Positions 12,779 to 24,215 of a stretch of 64,000 nucleotides of DNA are shown here, one piece after another. The position numbers were made by a program, and so were the translations under genes. How positions within the stretch are numbered: position 1 is the stretch's first letter; the number at the start of each line of letters is the position of its first letter. The stretch is from Phoebastria nigripes (taxonomy: Eukaryota > Chordata > Aves > Procellariiformes > Diomedeidae). The stretch lies in NCBI GenBank assembly GCA_035582835.1, contig JAYKAV010000444.1, positions 432,027-496,026 on the forward strand, written 5' to 3'. The notes under the pieces were generated by a model. The model worked only from the letters and a program-made list of their open reading frames with translations. It did not search any database and was not told where the DNA came from.

Positions 12779-13147
12779 CTAAAACTGATTATTTATCTGT
12801 CTTGCCCAAGGATAAAACCAGATTTCTAAACTAACAAACTGAAGAGGAAAAAAAATTTCAGTGAATAAAAACATCAATCTTCACTTCCCGCAACGACTAG
12901 AATGCTAGAAATACCTGCTGCGATGCCTAAAGGTTTCATACACTGATTAGTAGGTCGCCCTTAAGCAATAGCTGGAGGCTGTACTTGGGCCTTCTCCCTT
13001 CCTTTTCTCGTGGGGTGCACCCACAGCATCTCCTGCTTGGAGTGCCACTGCCAGAAGCACAATTCCTAGAAGAATATCCTACAAGGATGTTCCCCTTCAG
13101 GGATTAACAAAGGAAAATGGGGAACATCTATAGAGCTGTATACTTAC

Positions 13148-13197
13148 TGGAAGTATTTTAGGGTAGACTGCTGTTCTCTCTGCCTCAGGATTGCTTT
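13148..13197 (-). CDS. Candidate 50-nt internal exon, two frames open
   Basis: The minus strand has acceptor TTGCTTTGATACAG and a strong donor, TTCCA|GTAAGTATAC. Joined after the exon at 17,428-17,571 it reads ESNPEAERTAVYPKILP. Entered in phase 0 it reads KAILRQREQQSTLKYFQ, which continues into the second frame of the next exon (SWLEPRS). Both look protein-like, so the frame cannot be settled by eye. Its exact fit to the phases of its neighbours is the reason for listing it. Confidence 0.3.
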
Positions 13198-14039
13198 CTG
13201 TATCAAAGCAACATTGAGATTTTACTTTGCTTTACACGGGACAGGCAAACTTGCAAGAACACGCAGGAGAGCCCAGGGACTTAAAAAAGCCATTCAAAAA
13301 GAAGGCATAGTTTATGTCCTGAAATCANTACCAAATACTAACACTCTCAGTAGGGAGCATACAGCCAATGGCACGCAAGCNACAAAGAGAAGGACCATTT
13401 CATCTGAAGGCATGAAAAGAAAATGCCAGATCTTCAGCTGACAGGAGCCCACAGCCTCTGGCAATCGCCCCCAGGCATGTCAGTATATTTCAGATATTTT
13501 GCATTTTGGGATTTCTTCGCCTCTCTTCTTTGGGCACCCCAATCACTCACTGCCCTCAGACATGAAAACTCAGTAATCTTGCTGGGATTAGTTTAGCTCC
13601 TGACATCTGCACAATGTGCATAATGACACAGTGAACTAAACACTCTTTCACTTGTCTACATAGTTGTCTCCACTGTATTATCCAGACATAAACTTCAATG
13701 ATCTACTACAGACCAAGGGGAAAAAACATAATCTGTTAGGATGATAACACACGTTTTATTAAGGTCCAGTAGCCTCCAGCCCTCTTTATCATGCTGCTCT
13801 TTCAAGTAACACAAATTCTGATGGAAACAGGACCATCCAGTTCTGCTGCAGAAGTGCTCTGAAGCAGCACTTTCTTCTCAACTCGCCAGGTCTCCACATC
13901 ATTACTAAGCCTAACTGCAAAGCTCATTGGCAAATTATTTTAGATAGTTACATAATTAACTGCTTCTAAACGAAAAGGCACAGTAATAATACACATCCAG
14001 AAGAGAAAGATAGATGTGCGAGGGAAGACCATTTTCCTG

Positions 14040-14650
14040 AGTCGTCCCCTGCCCAGCAGCTTTCCTCCAAAGCGCCTGCTTCATGACAGGGCTGAACTGC
14101 TCATCCTCTTCTCAAAGGGACCGAGGGGGAGAAAATGATCCCACAGATCTTCTGGGGAAGGGCAGCCTTTTGACAGGACAAACACCAGTGAAGCCCCCGT
14201 TACTACGATGGGTGGATGTGTTTGAGACTGGGAGGGGATCTCTGAAAGCCCACATCCAGCAGCAGGTAACAGACTGTCTGACCAGCGTGCCTCTCCTTTG
14301 GGTATCCCCAGCTCTGCAGGGTGGTGGACAGCTTCCACAGCTCCCTCCACGCTGCGGTAAAGCCTCACTTCTCTGAGAGCCCGGGGACCTTTGCTGTAGC
14401 TCTCGGAGCCCCACTCTCCCAGGATTTACCGCACAAAGAATTGCGACTCAAGCTGCTGATAATTGCATCTGGGTATGGGGAGGTTGGTATGTTGTTTGCT
14501 GCCACAACACCCAAGACTACCCTTTTCTTCCAAGGACTGGAGCAAGTTGCACAGATGATCCATACTTGGACATGCTGCAATTTCTTCCAGATCCTTCTCA
14601 CTTCATTATGCTTGAAATTGCTACCAGGAAGGAGACAGTTATTTGTTTAA
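14040..14650. other. GC-richer patch with overlapping open frames
   Basis: Four frames of 95-109 codons overlap on both strands within about 600 bases, reflecting scarcity of stop codons in GC-richer sequence. None carries a recognisable motif, and I found no matched acceptor and donor. It could hide an exon or be an old, unrecognised repeat. I do not call a gene. Confidence 0.4.
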
Positions 14651-14682
14651 ATGCTGTTGAGGTCATTTACTTAACCATTCAG

Positions 14683-14728
14683 TGGAAAAAAAGGAGGGAA
14701 AAAAAGAGGGGGGGCGGGGGGGAAGAGT
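14683..14728 (+). repeat. Polypurine tract with G-runs
   Basis: A purine run broken by one C contains two G7/G6-type blocks and several GGG/GG blocks. The strand could form triplex or G-quadruplex structure. It lies in an intron of the putative minus-strand gene. Confidence 0.7.
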
Positions 14729-16021
14729 TTGTTTTATAGATACTGGATTTTAAAGCAAAAGAAGCTTAAACATCAGCTTCATGATGATGAAATCCATCCC
14801 CTTCCTCCGTATGACCATTAGCCTCCCCCATGCACTGGATAATACCCTCAGCTGATACATAAAGCACCGCTTGGATTGGGTCCTAGCTACTACAGTTGCC
14901 ATGACTGCACCACACACCTCTCTACGGGCAGCAATGCTCTATTCAAACCACTGCTAGATCTCGTAACAGCTATTAAATTCTCTAATGTTACCATCATCCA
15001 CTTACAACTAAGTTACTGCCCTGTGTGATACAGTGGGGTATCAGGCGGATGCACTTTGGACTTCATCACAACATACTTTATATATAAAAAAAAAAACCCA
15101 ATCTCTACCACTCAAATGATATACACGAGTGCCCTGACAAACTGGCAAAAATACTATTTGCAGTGTCTTGGTAGTATTTTTATCAAGTGAGAGCCACGCA
15201 GTACCAAATCATTGCCACCTCAGACCCAAACCACTCCAGGGTTCTGGAACCGCTCACCATACATGTATTTGGCAAGGAAGAGCAGTAATTAAGCTGTGTG
15301 TTCCTCATTCTGAAACAGTGATTTATAACGAGGAACAACCCTGTCACTTATTCCTAATAAACCTATAGTACTTATTATATTCCCACCACAAAATAAAAAT
15401 AATCCAATTTAATTCAGAAAGAAAATGACTCTCGAAGACCGAGAGCCTTTCAAGCCCCCCTTCAGAAAAGAACGGAGGCAACTCATGAAACCAGAAAGTG
15501 GTGATCCAGCAAACATTTTACTGCTGCAAACAGTCTGCAGCAAAGATATATGGGAGTTTATTTGCATATAACTTGATATAAATTCCAACTGCATCCTGGG
15601 TGAAAGTAAAGGTTTTTTGTTTTGTTTGCCTTTTGGGTTTGTTTTTGTTTTTATGATGAACAGACTTAGTAAACATTTCCTAAGCTGTCTGCTGTTTGGA
15701 ATTCCAAGTCTGAAATAAAACATAACCATGCTACCGGCTCCAGTGCTGCCTATCTCGCAAATAGCAACAAAACCCACCAACAATTAAATAACAGAACGTT
15801 TACTTTATATAGAGATTATGTGTGGCTCACAGCTTCACCTATAAAGTAACATTTCAGCTNTGACCACAGAGACAGCAAATCTACCAGCAAACTAATCTAC
15901 AGTGACAAATAGCTTGTCAATGCTCTTTCTCTATGAATACGTATTAAAGGAAAAAAATAATCACGTAATATCTGTCATAATAATTCTGTCACCTCTCTCT
16001 GCCGATTAAAGTATACTGTAC

Positions 16022-16188
16022 CATTATGATGAGAGTCCTGGGTCTGCTCATTTCATCATCACTATCCAGCGGCAGAATTTCATGTGACAACTCCTCTCGT
16101 CGTCGTCGCCTGCAGATATGTGGACAGTTCCTCTGTACCACAGAACGAAAGGCTTGGAGCAGAACAATGCTGGCAGCACAACCCATAT
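16022..16188 (-). CDS. Candidate alternative coding exon with arginine run
   Basis: This minus-strand segment runs from acceptor CTTCAGGATGCAG to ATAATG|GTACAG. It accepts phase 1 from the exon at 17,428-17,571 and ends in phase 0. Its frame encodes SIVLLQAFRSVVQ, then five arginines, then EELSHEILPLDSDDEMSRP, which looks protein-like. The donor GTACAG is weak. Including it forces the next exon into its other frame (KAILRQREQQ). It may be an alternative exon, a cryptic one, or chance. Confidence 0.25.
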
Positions 16189-16525
16189 CTGCATCCTGAA
16201 GCCTACAAAATAACTTCTATGTTTATGCTATGTTTGAAAAACAGTGGCTCCTTGTCCCTGAAAACAGCCTACAGTGCAGCTGCAGCCAGCTCGCTCTCCA
16301 ATCACTTCCTTGAGCTCTGATCATCTGATCACAACCAAATAGCTTGGATGCAGATAGAGGAAAGATTTGATCCGCTGAAACTGACACACACGCAATATTA
16401 CGATGCTTTTTTCTCTCCCCCTCTCTCTCTGCTTCCAAATTCACATGAGAAAATGTGCTCCCTCTCTTGTACAATCAGCCGCCGCCTCCGATTCCAGTTT
16501 CACAGAACTGGAAGTATTAAAATTG

Positions 16526-17071
16526 CTAGTTCAAAAGAGCCAGCTGTTCATTAAACACACACACACACACAGAGGCATCCACAACAACTGGCAGGATCAG
16601 TTTAAATACCTTTTTTAAAAAGTCATATGTAGCAAAATAGCAAACATCTGGAAAGTTATTAGCTCTCATTATCAGCACTGCTGTTTTTAAAATACTTTGC
16701 CTTAGGGTGTTTTGCCACAAACAAAGAGAGACATATTTAAGCTCACTGAAGGATTTGGGCTGTAATCTTTTCACTTCTTGCAATTTTCTGAAGCACAGCA
16801 AGCTCATTTGAGTTGTAAATGTAACAAGTGGTAAAAAAAAATGCAGAAATCTGGACTGCTTCATCCAGCTCATGCTAAAATAGCCATGGCTCAATGAGAA
16901 ACAGCAGTGTGCAGCTCTGAAACGTCTTTCAATAGTGTAGTTGTTGTGTGTTCCCACACATGCGTGCCTTCTGCAGAGTAATACATTTTTACATCTACAT
17001 AGGAGGCTTGTGTTGAGAAGGGTCTCTGCTGACAGGGTCTCACACTGAACCAAACACCGATGACCTTCCAA
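16526..17071 (-). other. Unexplained 181-codon open frame in an intron
   Basis: A long minus-strand frame starts at ATG 17,071 and ends beyond a CA microsatellite (16,554-16,570) that it translates as alternating V and C. It is cysteine-, leucine- and phenylalanine-rich with no recognisable domain. The read-through of a microsatellite argues for chance. It lies between candidate exons of the minus-strand gene. Confidence 0.2.
16554..16570. repeat. (AC)n microsatellite
   Basis: About eight uninterrupted AC units. No flanking retroelement is visible. Confidence 0.9.
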
Positions 17072-17427
17072 GAAGGGGAAGAGGAAAGCGTTTTAGTGTT
17101 TTATCAATCGGGATCCAGGCAGGGAGAAGCAGCTGCTGGCAGCCAGCAGTAACAACTGGCCTTTCTGGCTCCTGCCTGGCAAGTCATTCAAAAAGCAGGC
17201 AGGGATGCTTAGCAATCACATGACTGACCTGGAAACACAGCAAGCGCTAATGGTAGAGAGTGTAAGATAATAGCACTTGAGAGGAAGTTAGCACTAAAAA
17301 TATCTACAGAAAATGGATTTCTCTTACACATTAGGAAAACTAAGAATTTCCAATAGGGTTTCCAGAGGAGCTGCTTTTAAGCTAACATGTATAACTTTAT
17401 TATATGTGCACCCAAAACCGTATTTAC

Positions 17428-17571
17428 CTTGCATCAAAAGGCTTTGATTTCTAATGAAGGCCATGAGAGTTTTGTCATCAAGTCCCATGCGGGCATAAGC
17501 AACCTTATAATGTCTGTTAATAAGATCTTTGTAAATAATATTCCTCCTCATAATCTCAATCAGGAATTGCA
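17428..17571 (-). CDS. Probable internal coding exon, 48 codons, unrecognised protein
   Basis: This is the most exon-like segment of the gene interior. On the minus strand it is bounded by TGTTTTCAG and CAAG|GTAAATACGG. Only one frame is open, the other two stopping within the first few codons. The 144-nt length is a multiple of three, with phase 1 at both ends, so it can be skipped without a frameshift. The residues read as a folded, probably helical segment: FLIEIMRRNIIYKDLINR then HYKVAYARMGLDDKTLMAF, with a regular hydrophobic pattern. I cannot name the family. It lies about 27.6 kb downstream of the CpG-island first exon on the same strand. Confidence 0.5.
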
Positions 17572-17760
17572 CTGAAAACATTCCATGGAAATACTTTATT
17601 CTGGGTTTGATTAGGGTTTAATTGCTCAGTGATCTGGCAAAAGACATTATCATTTTAATTAAAGCATTTGCCAGAAAAGCTAAATCCTTTAAATTTGTCC
17701 TTTAAAAGCAACAAACTCATTGCCATTATTTCTTGCCTCTGTTTCTTTAGAGTAAGCTGC
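17572..17760. other. Homeodomain-core-rich block beside the exon
   Basis: The intron immediately 5' of the 17,428-17,571 exon (on the minus strand) carries TTTAATTAAAG, GGTTTAATTGC and other AATT/TAATT cores in about 100 bases. Such blocks are often conserved non-coding elements, but AT-rich DNA produces them by chance. Nothing here proves function. Confidence 0.2.
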
Positions 17761-19179
17761 TTTGAGTGCATATGGAAAAATAGTCTGCAGCACTGGCAGG
17801 CACGCACAAACTCACCCACAGCTCTGCCAATGCACCTACCCGGCTCTTCCCCTTGGATCTCACTGGGCACTGATTTCACACGCTTACGTGACATGCCTGC
17901 CTATCCACCGGCATACCCTACAGAGAGGGCCTCATATCATGCTTATTAGTTTGACTTTCCTAATGCGATTACAAGAGCGCAGTGGCACAGCTGGGTAATT
18001 TCTGCACCAAATCAGCAATCCTGCCTGCTGTTGCTGCTATTGTTTATATTTTCATCAGTCCCCTGCCTGCTCCAGAACTGCGACTGACACCTTGGCCACA
18101 CAAAAGATGCACTTGGCAGCTGGGAGACCTACGTTCCTACTCTAATTCCAGCAGCAGCAATACGGGCCTGGATAACGTCTGTTGCTGGCTGTTAATGGCA
18201 ACTGCTCTGCTACCCTGGGGGCTGCTAACGCATCTCTTGTCTGTCTGTACAGCATCTTCTTTTATTCACCAGTGTTCAGCTGGTAGAGCTGGCAGGGATT
18301 TTTATGAAATTTGGTTTCCATAGCACAGCGCAACACTGTCGCACATGCGCACGTGCGGGCACACATACATGCAATAGCACCCTAGGGCTTGACCCAAAGC
18401 TTTGCTTTGCTCTCAGTGAAGAATCCCATTCATTTCAGTGGTCTCTGGATCAAACTATTCTCTGCCAGCGTCCCAAGTCACTTCATTACAATTATTTGTG
18501 GATTAAGCTATTATTAGATACAAGTAGGAATGACATAATCTTGGCATTTAATCTCTTAGGAGAGAAAAATGACACTTAGTCCAAAAACAAGTTAACTTCC
18601 AAGCCAAAGCCAGCTAAAAGTAGCCTCCAGGCCTTGATCAAAATTCAAGAACTGAAAAAACAGCTAATGCACGGGGAAAAGAAACCACTGAAGAGCTAAA
18701 AAACCCCTTCTTCTTTAAGGAAATCTCACAGAAGCATAAGCTATCATTGGAAAGGAAACCTCCCAGCCTATTAAAAATGCCTGGATGCACACACAGTATC
18801 AACACCTTTGTTTTTCAAATCTAGGGGTCTCATTAGCATACATTATGCTTATACACCAACTATCAACAGTGTTAGTTACTCTTACGGTGAAGCATCAAGC
18901 ACTATTTTGTGTTAATTAGCACTTTAATCCAGAAGCTGAATTCACTGAAACCCCCTGGGAAGCAAAATACTCCTTTGTGCAAGCAACTCCTTAATCCCCC
19001 ATTACGAAGACTTTGGCAGCAACGCTGGGCTAAGGAATATCCACACTGGAAGCCATCTGCTGCCCACTCTCACTCCATTCTTAACCACCACTCATTTCAG
19101 CTATGCTAAGTAGCTGTGTAACACCAGCATGATGGTTTACAGGAACAGGCTGGGAAGCAGACCACTAAAGGTACCCCAA

Positions 19180-19250
19180 TGAAAAAAAAACCAAAACCAA
19201 ACAAACAAACAAACCAAANCAAAACAAAAAAACCCAACCAAACAACCAAA
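19180..19250. repeat. CAAA-rich simple repeat
   Basis: Degenerate AAACA/CAAAA/CCAAA units run for about 70 bases with one N inside, characteristic of a decayed poly-A-derived simple repeat. Confidence 0.85.
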
Positions 19251-19997
19251 CGGGAGAGGCAAGGCAGTTGTTTTAACCCAGATGACTTCAGTGACTCAGT
19301 CCTTGGCAACTCCAAGGGCTGGGTCTGTGCAGCAGCAAAGCTGTGCAAGAGCAGAAGTGGGTCACACTTGCCATGTTTTATAAAGTCTGTGATAAGAAAG
19401 CAGAGTTCAAAGGCATCTGGATCCTCGAGCTAACAGCTACCCATCATCCAGCCTCAGCTTCCACAGGAAAGAAGCTCTGCAAATGGGCAGCCAGGGCCTG
19501 AAGAGGCAAACTGTCTCTGCAGGAGGTCTGCAGCAGAGAGTAAACTTCCAAGCACTGGCTTATTCCTCTTCCGCAATATTCCTGCATTTCTGTTTCTGCA
19601 GGCTGCAAGATTTTCTAAAGATGCTACCAAACATTTCCTAGCACTCCTATTTCATACCTCTTTAGCAGACCACATTGAAAGTTCATGTTTCCTTCCCACA
19701 AGCTTTCTTTATTCCATTAATTTTCCTTTCTCTTTGAGTCATTTGAATTCATGTCATCTGAATAAACAGGATATAACCTATCAGTATGCTGGTCTTCAGC
19801 TGAGGGCTTTAAACAGGAAGATAGAAAGGCAGCTCCCAGAGGAGATACTTTAGTGAGAGGATGACTTTCCAAATGAAACACTGACCCTTCCCTTCCAACC
19901 CCAGAGGAGGCTGCATTCTCCTCAGGCAAGGACAACAGCTGCAGGTTAGAAGAACCCTTTGCCCGCACCTGCTCCGCTGTCAAGATGGCATGCACAA

Positions 19998-20013
19998 TTT
20001 TTTTTTTTTTTTT
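19998..20013. repeat. Poly-T run
   Basis: A 16-base T-run. It translates as lysines within an otherwise unexplained minus-strand open frame, which weakens that frame as a gene. Confidence 0.9.
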
Positions 20014-23000
20014 AAATTCTCCGGAAAACAAGCCCTCCTCTCCACGATGTGTTTGCATGACATGCATTGAGAAATTACGGAGAAGCTCTTGAAGTGTGAA
20101 GATCCTAAAGCAGCAGCGACAGGTGACTGCAGGAGCCATCCACAAAAACAGGAACACCTCCGATACTGCTTACGACAGTCTGTTCAGTCTGGCCCACAAA
20201 AGCCCCAAGCCGTTAACAGGAACTAAAGACAGCATAACAGTACAAATAACAAAAACAGCGTTGTTACAGATGATAATGCTCATGCCACCATTACGACTTA
20301 CCCAAGGATGCCCGAGTATCCAGCTGAGCAAGGTACTCGCTGGTGTAAAGCGGGTTTATACAAAGTTACTGTCACAGAGAGCGATTTGTTGGCACCCTGA
20401 AGCCGACTCACAGGACCATTTACCTAAACTCAAAGTGGTTAATAAACTGGCAAAACAATGTCCATTCACTGAAAATCCTTCATCAGAGATAGCACAAAAA
20501 TTTGCCAGGTGAGCTATTTACCTCGCATAGCTCAATTAGAGATAGCTTGGGATGGTTCTAGTCCAGGTGATGTACTGGTGTGCATGGACATGCACAGCAC
20601 TCGGCTGAGCACTTCTGGAGTCAGACTCCCCTGCAAGCCCCAAACATTTTAAAGCATGAGTTGGTCTCTTGGGAAGAGTAGAGCGAGTCTCAGTTTTTCA
20701 AGGCTATCCTACATGAGTTACTGTTCCACATACATCATCCTGGTACAGATGACGAGCAGCTCCCAGCAACACATAAGCAATGTGGCCAGTGGCTGTCGCT
20801 CACAGCTCCACACAGTTAAACTTCCGTAACGGCCTAGCCTATACAAGTAGCAGGCAAGCATCTGAAGCAAGATACAACAACAAAATTACAGTCTCTACCT
20901 TGATGCAGATGAGGATCACTCACATTTTGGTGAGCTACTGTGTCATTTCTCAGCACCTTATAATTTATCACTCACATCACCCTTCCAAAACAAAAAGAGC
21001 TGATAGACATTATCTTCTTAGCAAAGGAAATTTTGCTCAGAGACATCAAAGGTCCTTGTCTCCAGTATTTGTTTTCATAAAGGCTTGGAGGCATTTGCAA
21101 GGAAAGCAGAGGGAAAAAAATGTACCCAAGTTTGAAAGTCTCTCTTCATGCTCTGCTACTTCAAAACAAACAGTGGAATCCTAACCAGCTCCTGAGGAAC
21201 CAGCACTGAGACCCGGATCGAACGGGTGAAATACTCCAAGAGGTAGTCTTTGTGGCAGTCTGCTTGACGACAGAAACCCTCATTAATGTGCCTCCTTTCC
21301 TTGCATGTTTTATGCCTGAGGAACAGTATAAACTCTGATCTCTTAGTGTGCTTTTTCTAATGACTGTGTCCTTAAAGCAACATGGTGGATACCACGTTAT
21401 AGTGGCATCTCTCACTGCCACAGAGGCAGCATTTCCAACACCACCTCCCGTTCTCTGTCTGCTGCCAGGTTGCTAGTGGAGGTCTGGGGGACTGNGAATC
21501 CATCTTCAGGAGCTGCACTGTCTTTTCTTCCAACACAGTTATGTCCCAAAGCTTTCACATCCAGCCCAGTGGCCTACAAGAAGCTGTGCAGTGCTAGGCT
21601 GAACCACCGCTATCATACATTTTGGGGGGGGGAGCTTTAAAGTGCACACAAAGATCATGCACTTAATTCAAAGAAAGCTTATGTACTCACAGTTGCTAAA
21701 AGCCATAAATAACGTCCATGCCTTCTACTTGTAACGTACCCTCTTACAGTCATTTAAAAACATTCATGCACTGTATTTCAAAACGTTTCTTCAAAACAGT
21801 TAAATATCAGAAACACTGAGGTCTCAAACAGCAGAGCAGGCCCAAGGGTCTTGCCAACGGTGACCGAGAGAGTCAGAAGCACACAGGCTTTGTATTTCTT
21901 TGGTTTCTACCAGCTGCTCCTTAGTGACCTGGCAAAGCAGGCATTTACTGCAGTAACTGGTCAGTACAACTCCTGAATGACACACAGCTTTTTCATCTTG
22001 AAATTGTGTTCCTTCTCATGCAGCTACTGTTGACCAACACAAACAATTCTTAACCGCACTAAGTTACAGTCAGTGCAACTCCTCAATTAGTAGTATATGG
22101 TTATAACTATATGAGAGGGGCTTAAATCATTCAACCATCTCATTTCTCATCATTGTAAGCAATGCTTACACTAGTGCAACATTCAGGAGATACCTTCCCA
22201 GTGCTGCCACAAAACCACTGCAATGTCACCTGGCCATAGAGCAAACAGGAGGACTGCAGAAAGTAAGTGTATGGCACCCTCTAGGGAGTAGTACATGAAA
22301 GGCAAATTCACCACCAGACTCGGCTCTCCTCGCCGGGTGTGACAAGTAACATAGATTAAATGACTGGGTTTATAAAATCTTATCTTCACATTAAAACCAA
22401 AACAAAACAAAAGTAACTGCACCATCCAAAACCTTTAAAAGTGAGTCAGGTGTTCTCCACCGTAGCTAGGGAGACAGCCCAAAGGAAGGGCTGCTGTTTC
22501 TATCTAACCTTTCAAAATATTGCATGGTTCAAATTGAATGACAAGTTATGCACAGACTTACCTTTAAAAAAAAAAGGTGACCACCTGAAGGCCGCCTGTG
22601 CAGCACAGTGCTATATGCGGCACAGAAGGATGGAGCAGGCTACGAGAACTCGTGTCTGCTCTAAGAGCTCCCCTGTGCAAACCACGTGGCAGTGTGGCAG
22701 CGTGCTACCCGAACCGTGGGCTGCTCAACAGGGGATGTGTTCCTGCAACGGGGAGCCCAGCGAGGGCTGCACAACAGCAGACACGGGGCTGCTGGACAAC
22801 TGGCAAGCTCATGGGAGCTCATGCTGCAAAACATACTCTTACAACTCTGCTGTTTCTTGACTTCACCTGCTGAAAATGGAAACCCTCACATACGGACATT
22901 GCGGGGAGGGAAGTCTGATAACCACAGAAACAGGCTATCTGGACTGCATGTACTAAAGCCGCCTTTCTCTTCTCAATATTGCCTTTTCACCTCTTTCATG

Positions 23001-23125
23001 TTGATGTCTGGTGAAAAGTATTACGCAGAAGTTGTGTGGAGTACTCTTAATTACTACCACACTGTATATGGCCAAAATACAGGGGTTAGATCCCACAGCA
23101 GTTTACTAATGACATCAACATATTG

Positions 23126-23230
23126 CAACCATTTAACAAATAAGGAAACAGAGACAAAGTGATAGACTAAAATCAGGCTAATGACAGAAGGTTGGCTAGA
23201 ACCCACATCTCTGGAGCTCCAACCCCTAAA
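23126..23230 (-). mobile_element. MIR-like SINE fragment, minus strand
   Basis: The plus strand reads ACCATTTAACAAATAAGGAA, ACAGAGACAAAG and, further on, GGCTAGAACCCACATCTCTG. That is the order seen in reversed MIR elements ('cattttacagatgaggaaac', 'tgaggc...', 'gaacccaggtctctga'). It is old and diverged with no recognisable duplication at its ends. The match rests on recalled consensus and would need a repeat-library alignment. Confidence 0.6.
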
Positions 23231-23260
23231 GGGGTTTCTCGGAATATTATCTTTATACAA

Positions 23261-23309
23261 AATGGGGGGGGGGAGGGGGCAAGGGGAGAAAAAGAAAAAA
23301 AAAAAAAAA
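23261..23309 (+). repeat. Polypurine/G-rich tract running into poly-A
   Basis: A 10-G run, then G5, G4 and a 14-base A-run, broken by one C. The long G-run could supply two arms of a G-quadruplex together with the next two. Homopolymers this long are also error-prone in assemblies. Confidence 0.8.
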
Positions 23310-24163
23310 TCTATAACTTGCATGCAAATAATTGCCACATTCTTATTTCCAACTCAGGTAAGCAGCTCAGGTGATTTTCAAGTAATTTCTCACTTTAACA
23401 GGTAGTTTTCTACAACTACAGCCTCTGTGAGATCAATGGGATTATTCTCGGGTCTTAGATTAAGTAAAATGAGAGAACTCTAGTCTATGGGCAGTGATGA
23501 AAGCCTCTTTATTTCAATGCACTTCAGTGGCTTCTGGATCTAGCACTAAATATTCTAAAGAGCAGCTAAGAGCATTGTTGTGGTTTCCTTAAACATACAA
23601 CAGGAAAAAAAATATTTAACTTCATACCAGGAAAAATAACTAGTTAACTTACAAAGCAAATGTTTGTTTGTTTTTTAAAAGAACTTTTATTATCCCATAA
23701 AATTGGAGGACAATTAGTTGGAGCTACCAAAATTCATCCTTCCTCTGGCACAGCGTTAAATAAAGACATGTATTAAGATAAACGCTGGAAAGAATTTTCA
23801 CCAGAAGTTACAACTAAGGCTGGGCTCACACTTTGGAAGCGAAGATTGTACAAATGAGCCACAGCAGAAAAAAAAAAAACCAAACAGGTACTACCCCATT
23901 GGTTCCCAAAAAGAACTGGTAGCAAATTTTTACCCTCTTTTCTGAAAGATCCACGTTTAACTTGCACACAACCCCTCAAACAGCATTATCAGCAGCTGGT
24001 CCTGCTTCCAGAAGACTTCCATTCCACTAACCCAATGGGAGAGAGTAGAAAACTAAAACTGGCATAGAGGAAAAAAAAACACCACACCAGCTTGTTTTCA
24101 CTCTAACATGTTATTTTTTGCGACAGATCTTACAGCTCTAACAGAGCACAACTGGTCTGTTAC

Positions 24164-24215
24164 CTTGCCAGGGTTCAAGATTTCCATGAGATGCAAAAAC
24201 TCCAAAGACTTTTGT
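24164..24215 (-). CDS. Candidate 52-nt internal exon, frame uncertain
   Basis: The minus strand has acceptor GTGAAACATCTAG and donor GGCAAG|GTAACA. Two frames are open. Phase 0 to 1 gives VFGVFASHGNLEPWQ and fits exactly between the first coding exon (ending phase 0) and the exon at 17,428-17,571 (starting phase 1). The other frame gives KSLEFLHLMEILNPGK, which looks more like a helix but does not fit those neighbours. The acceptor tract is weak. Confidence 0.25.

Larger units (their letters stand above)
17761..24163. other. Intronic or non-coding DNA
   Basis: No well-supported exon is present. It contains an ancient repeat-like snippet near 18,415-18,475, a CAAA-rich simple repeat (19,180-19,250), a 146-codon minus frame crossing a poly-A tract (19,717-20,157), a T-run at 19,998-20,013, overlapping plus frames at 22,441-23,162 and a MIR-like fragment (23,126-23,230). 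If the gene model is right this is all intron. Confidence 0.5.

Noticed and set aside
19717..20157. 146-codon minus frame with a C2H2-like Cys/His pattern
   Set aside because: Spacing between the cysteine and histidine pairs does not fit a zinc finger, and the frame crosses a 16-base homopolymer. No splice signals support it.
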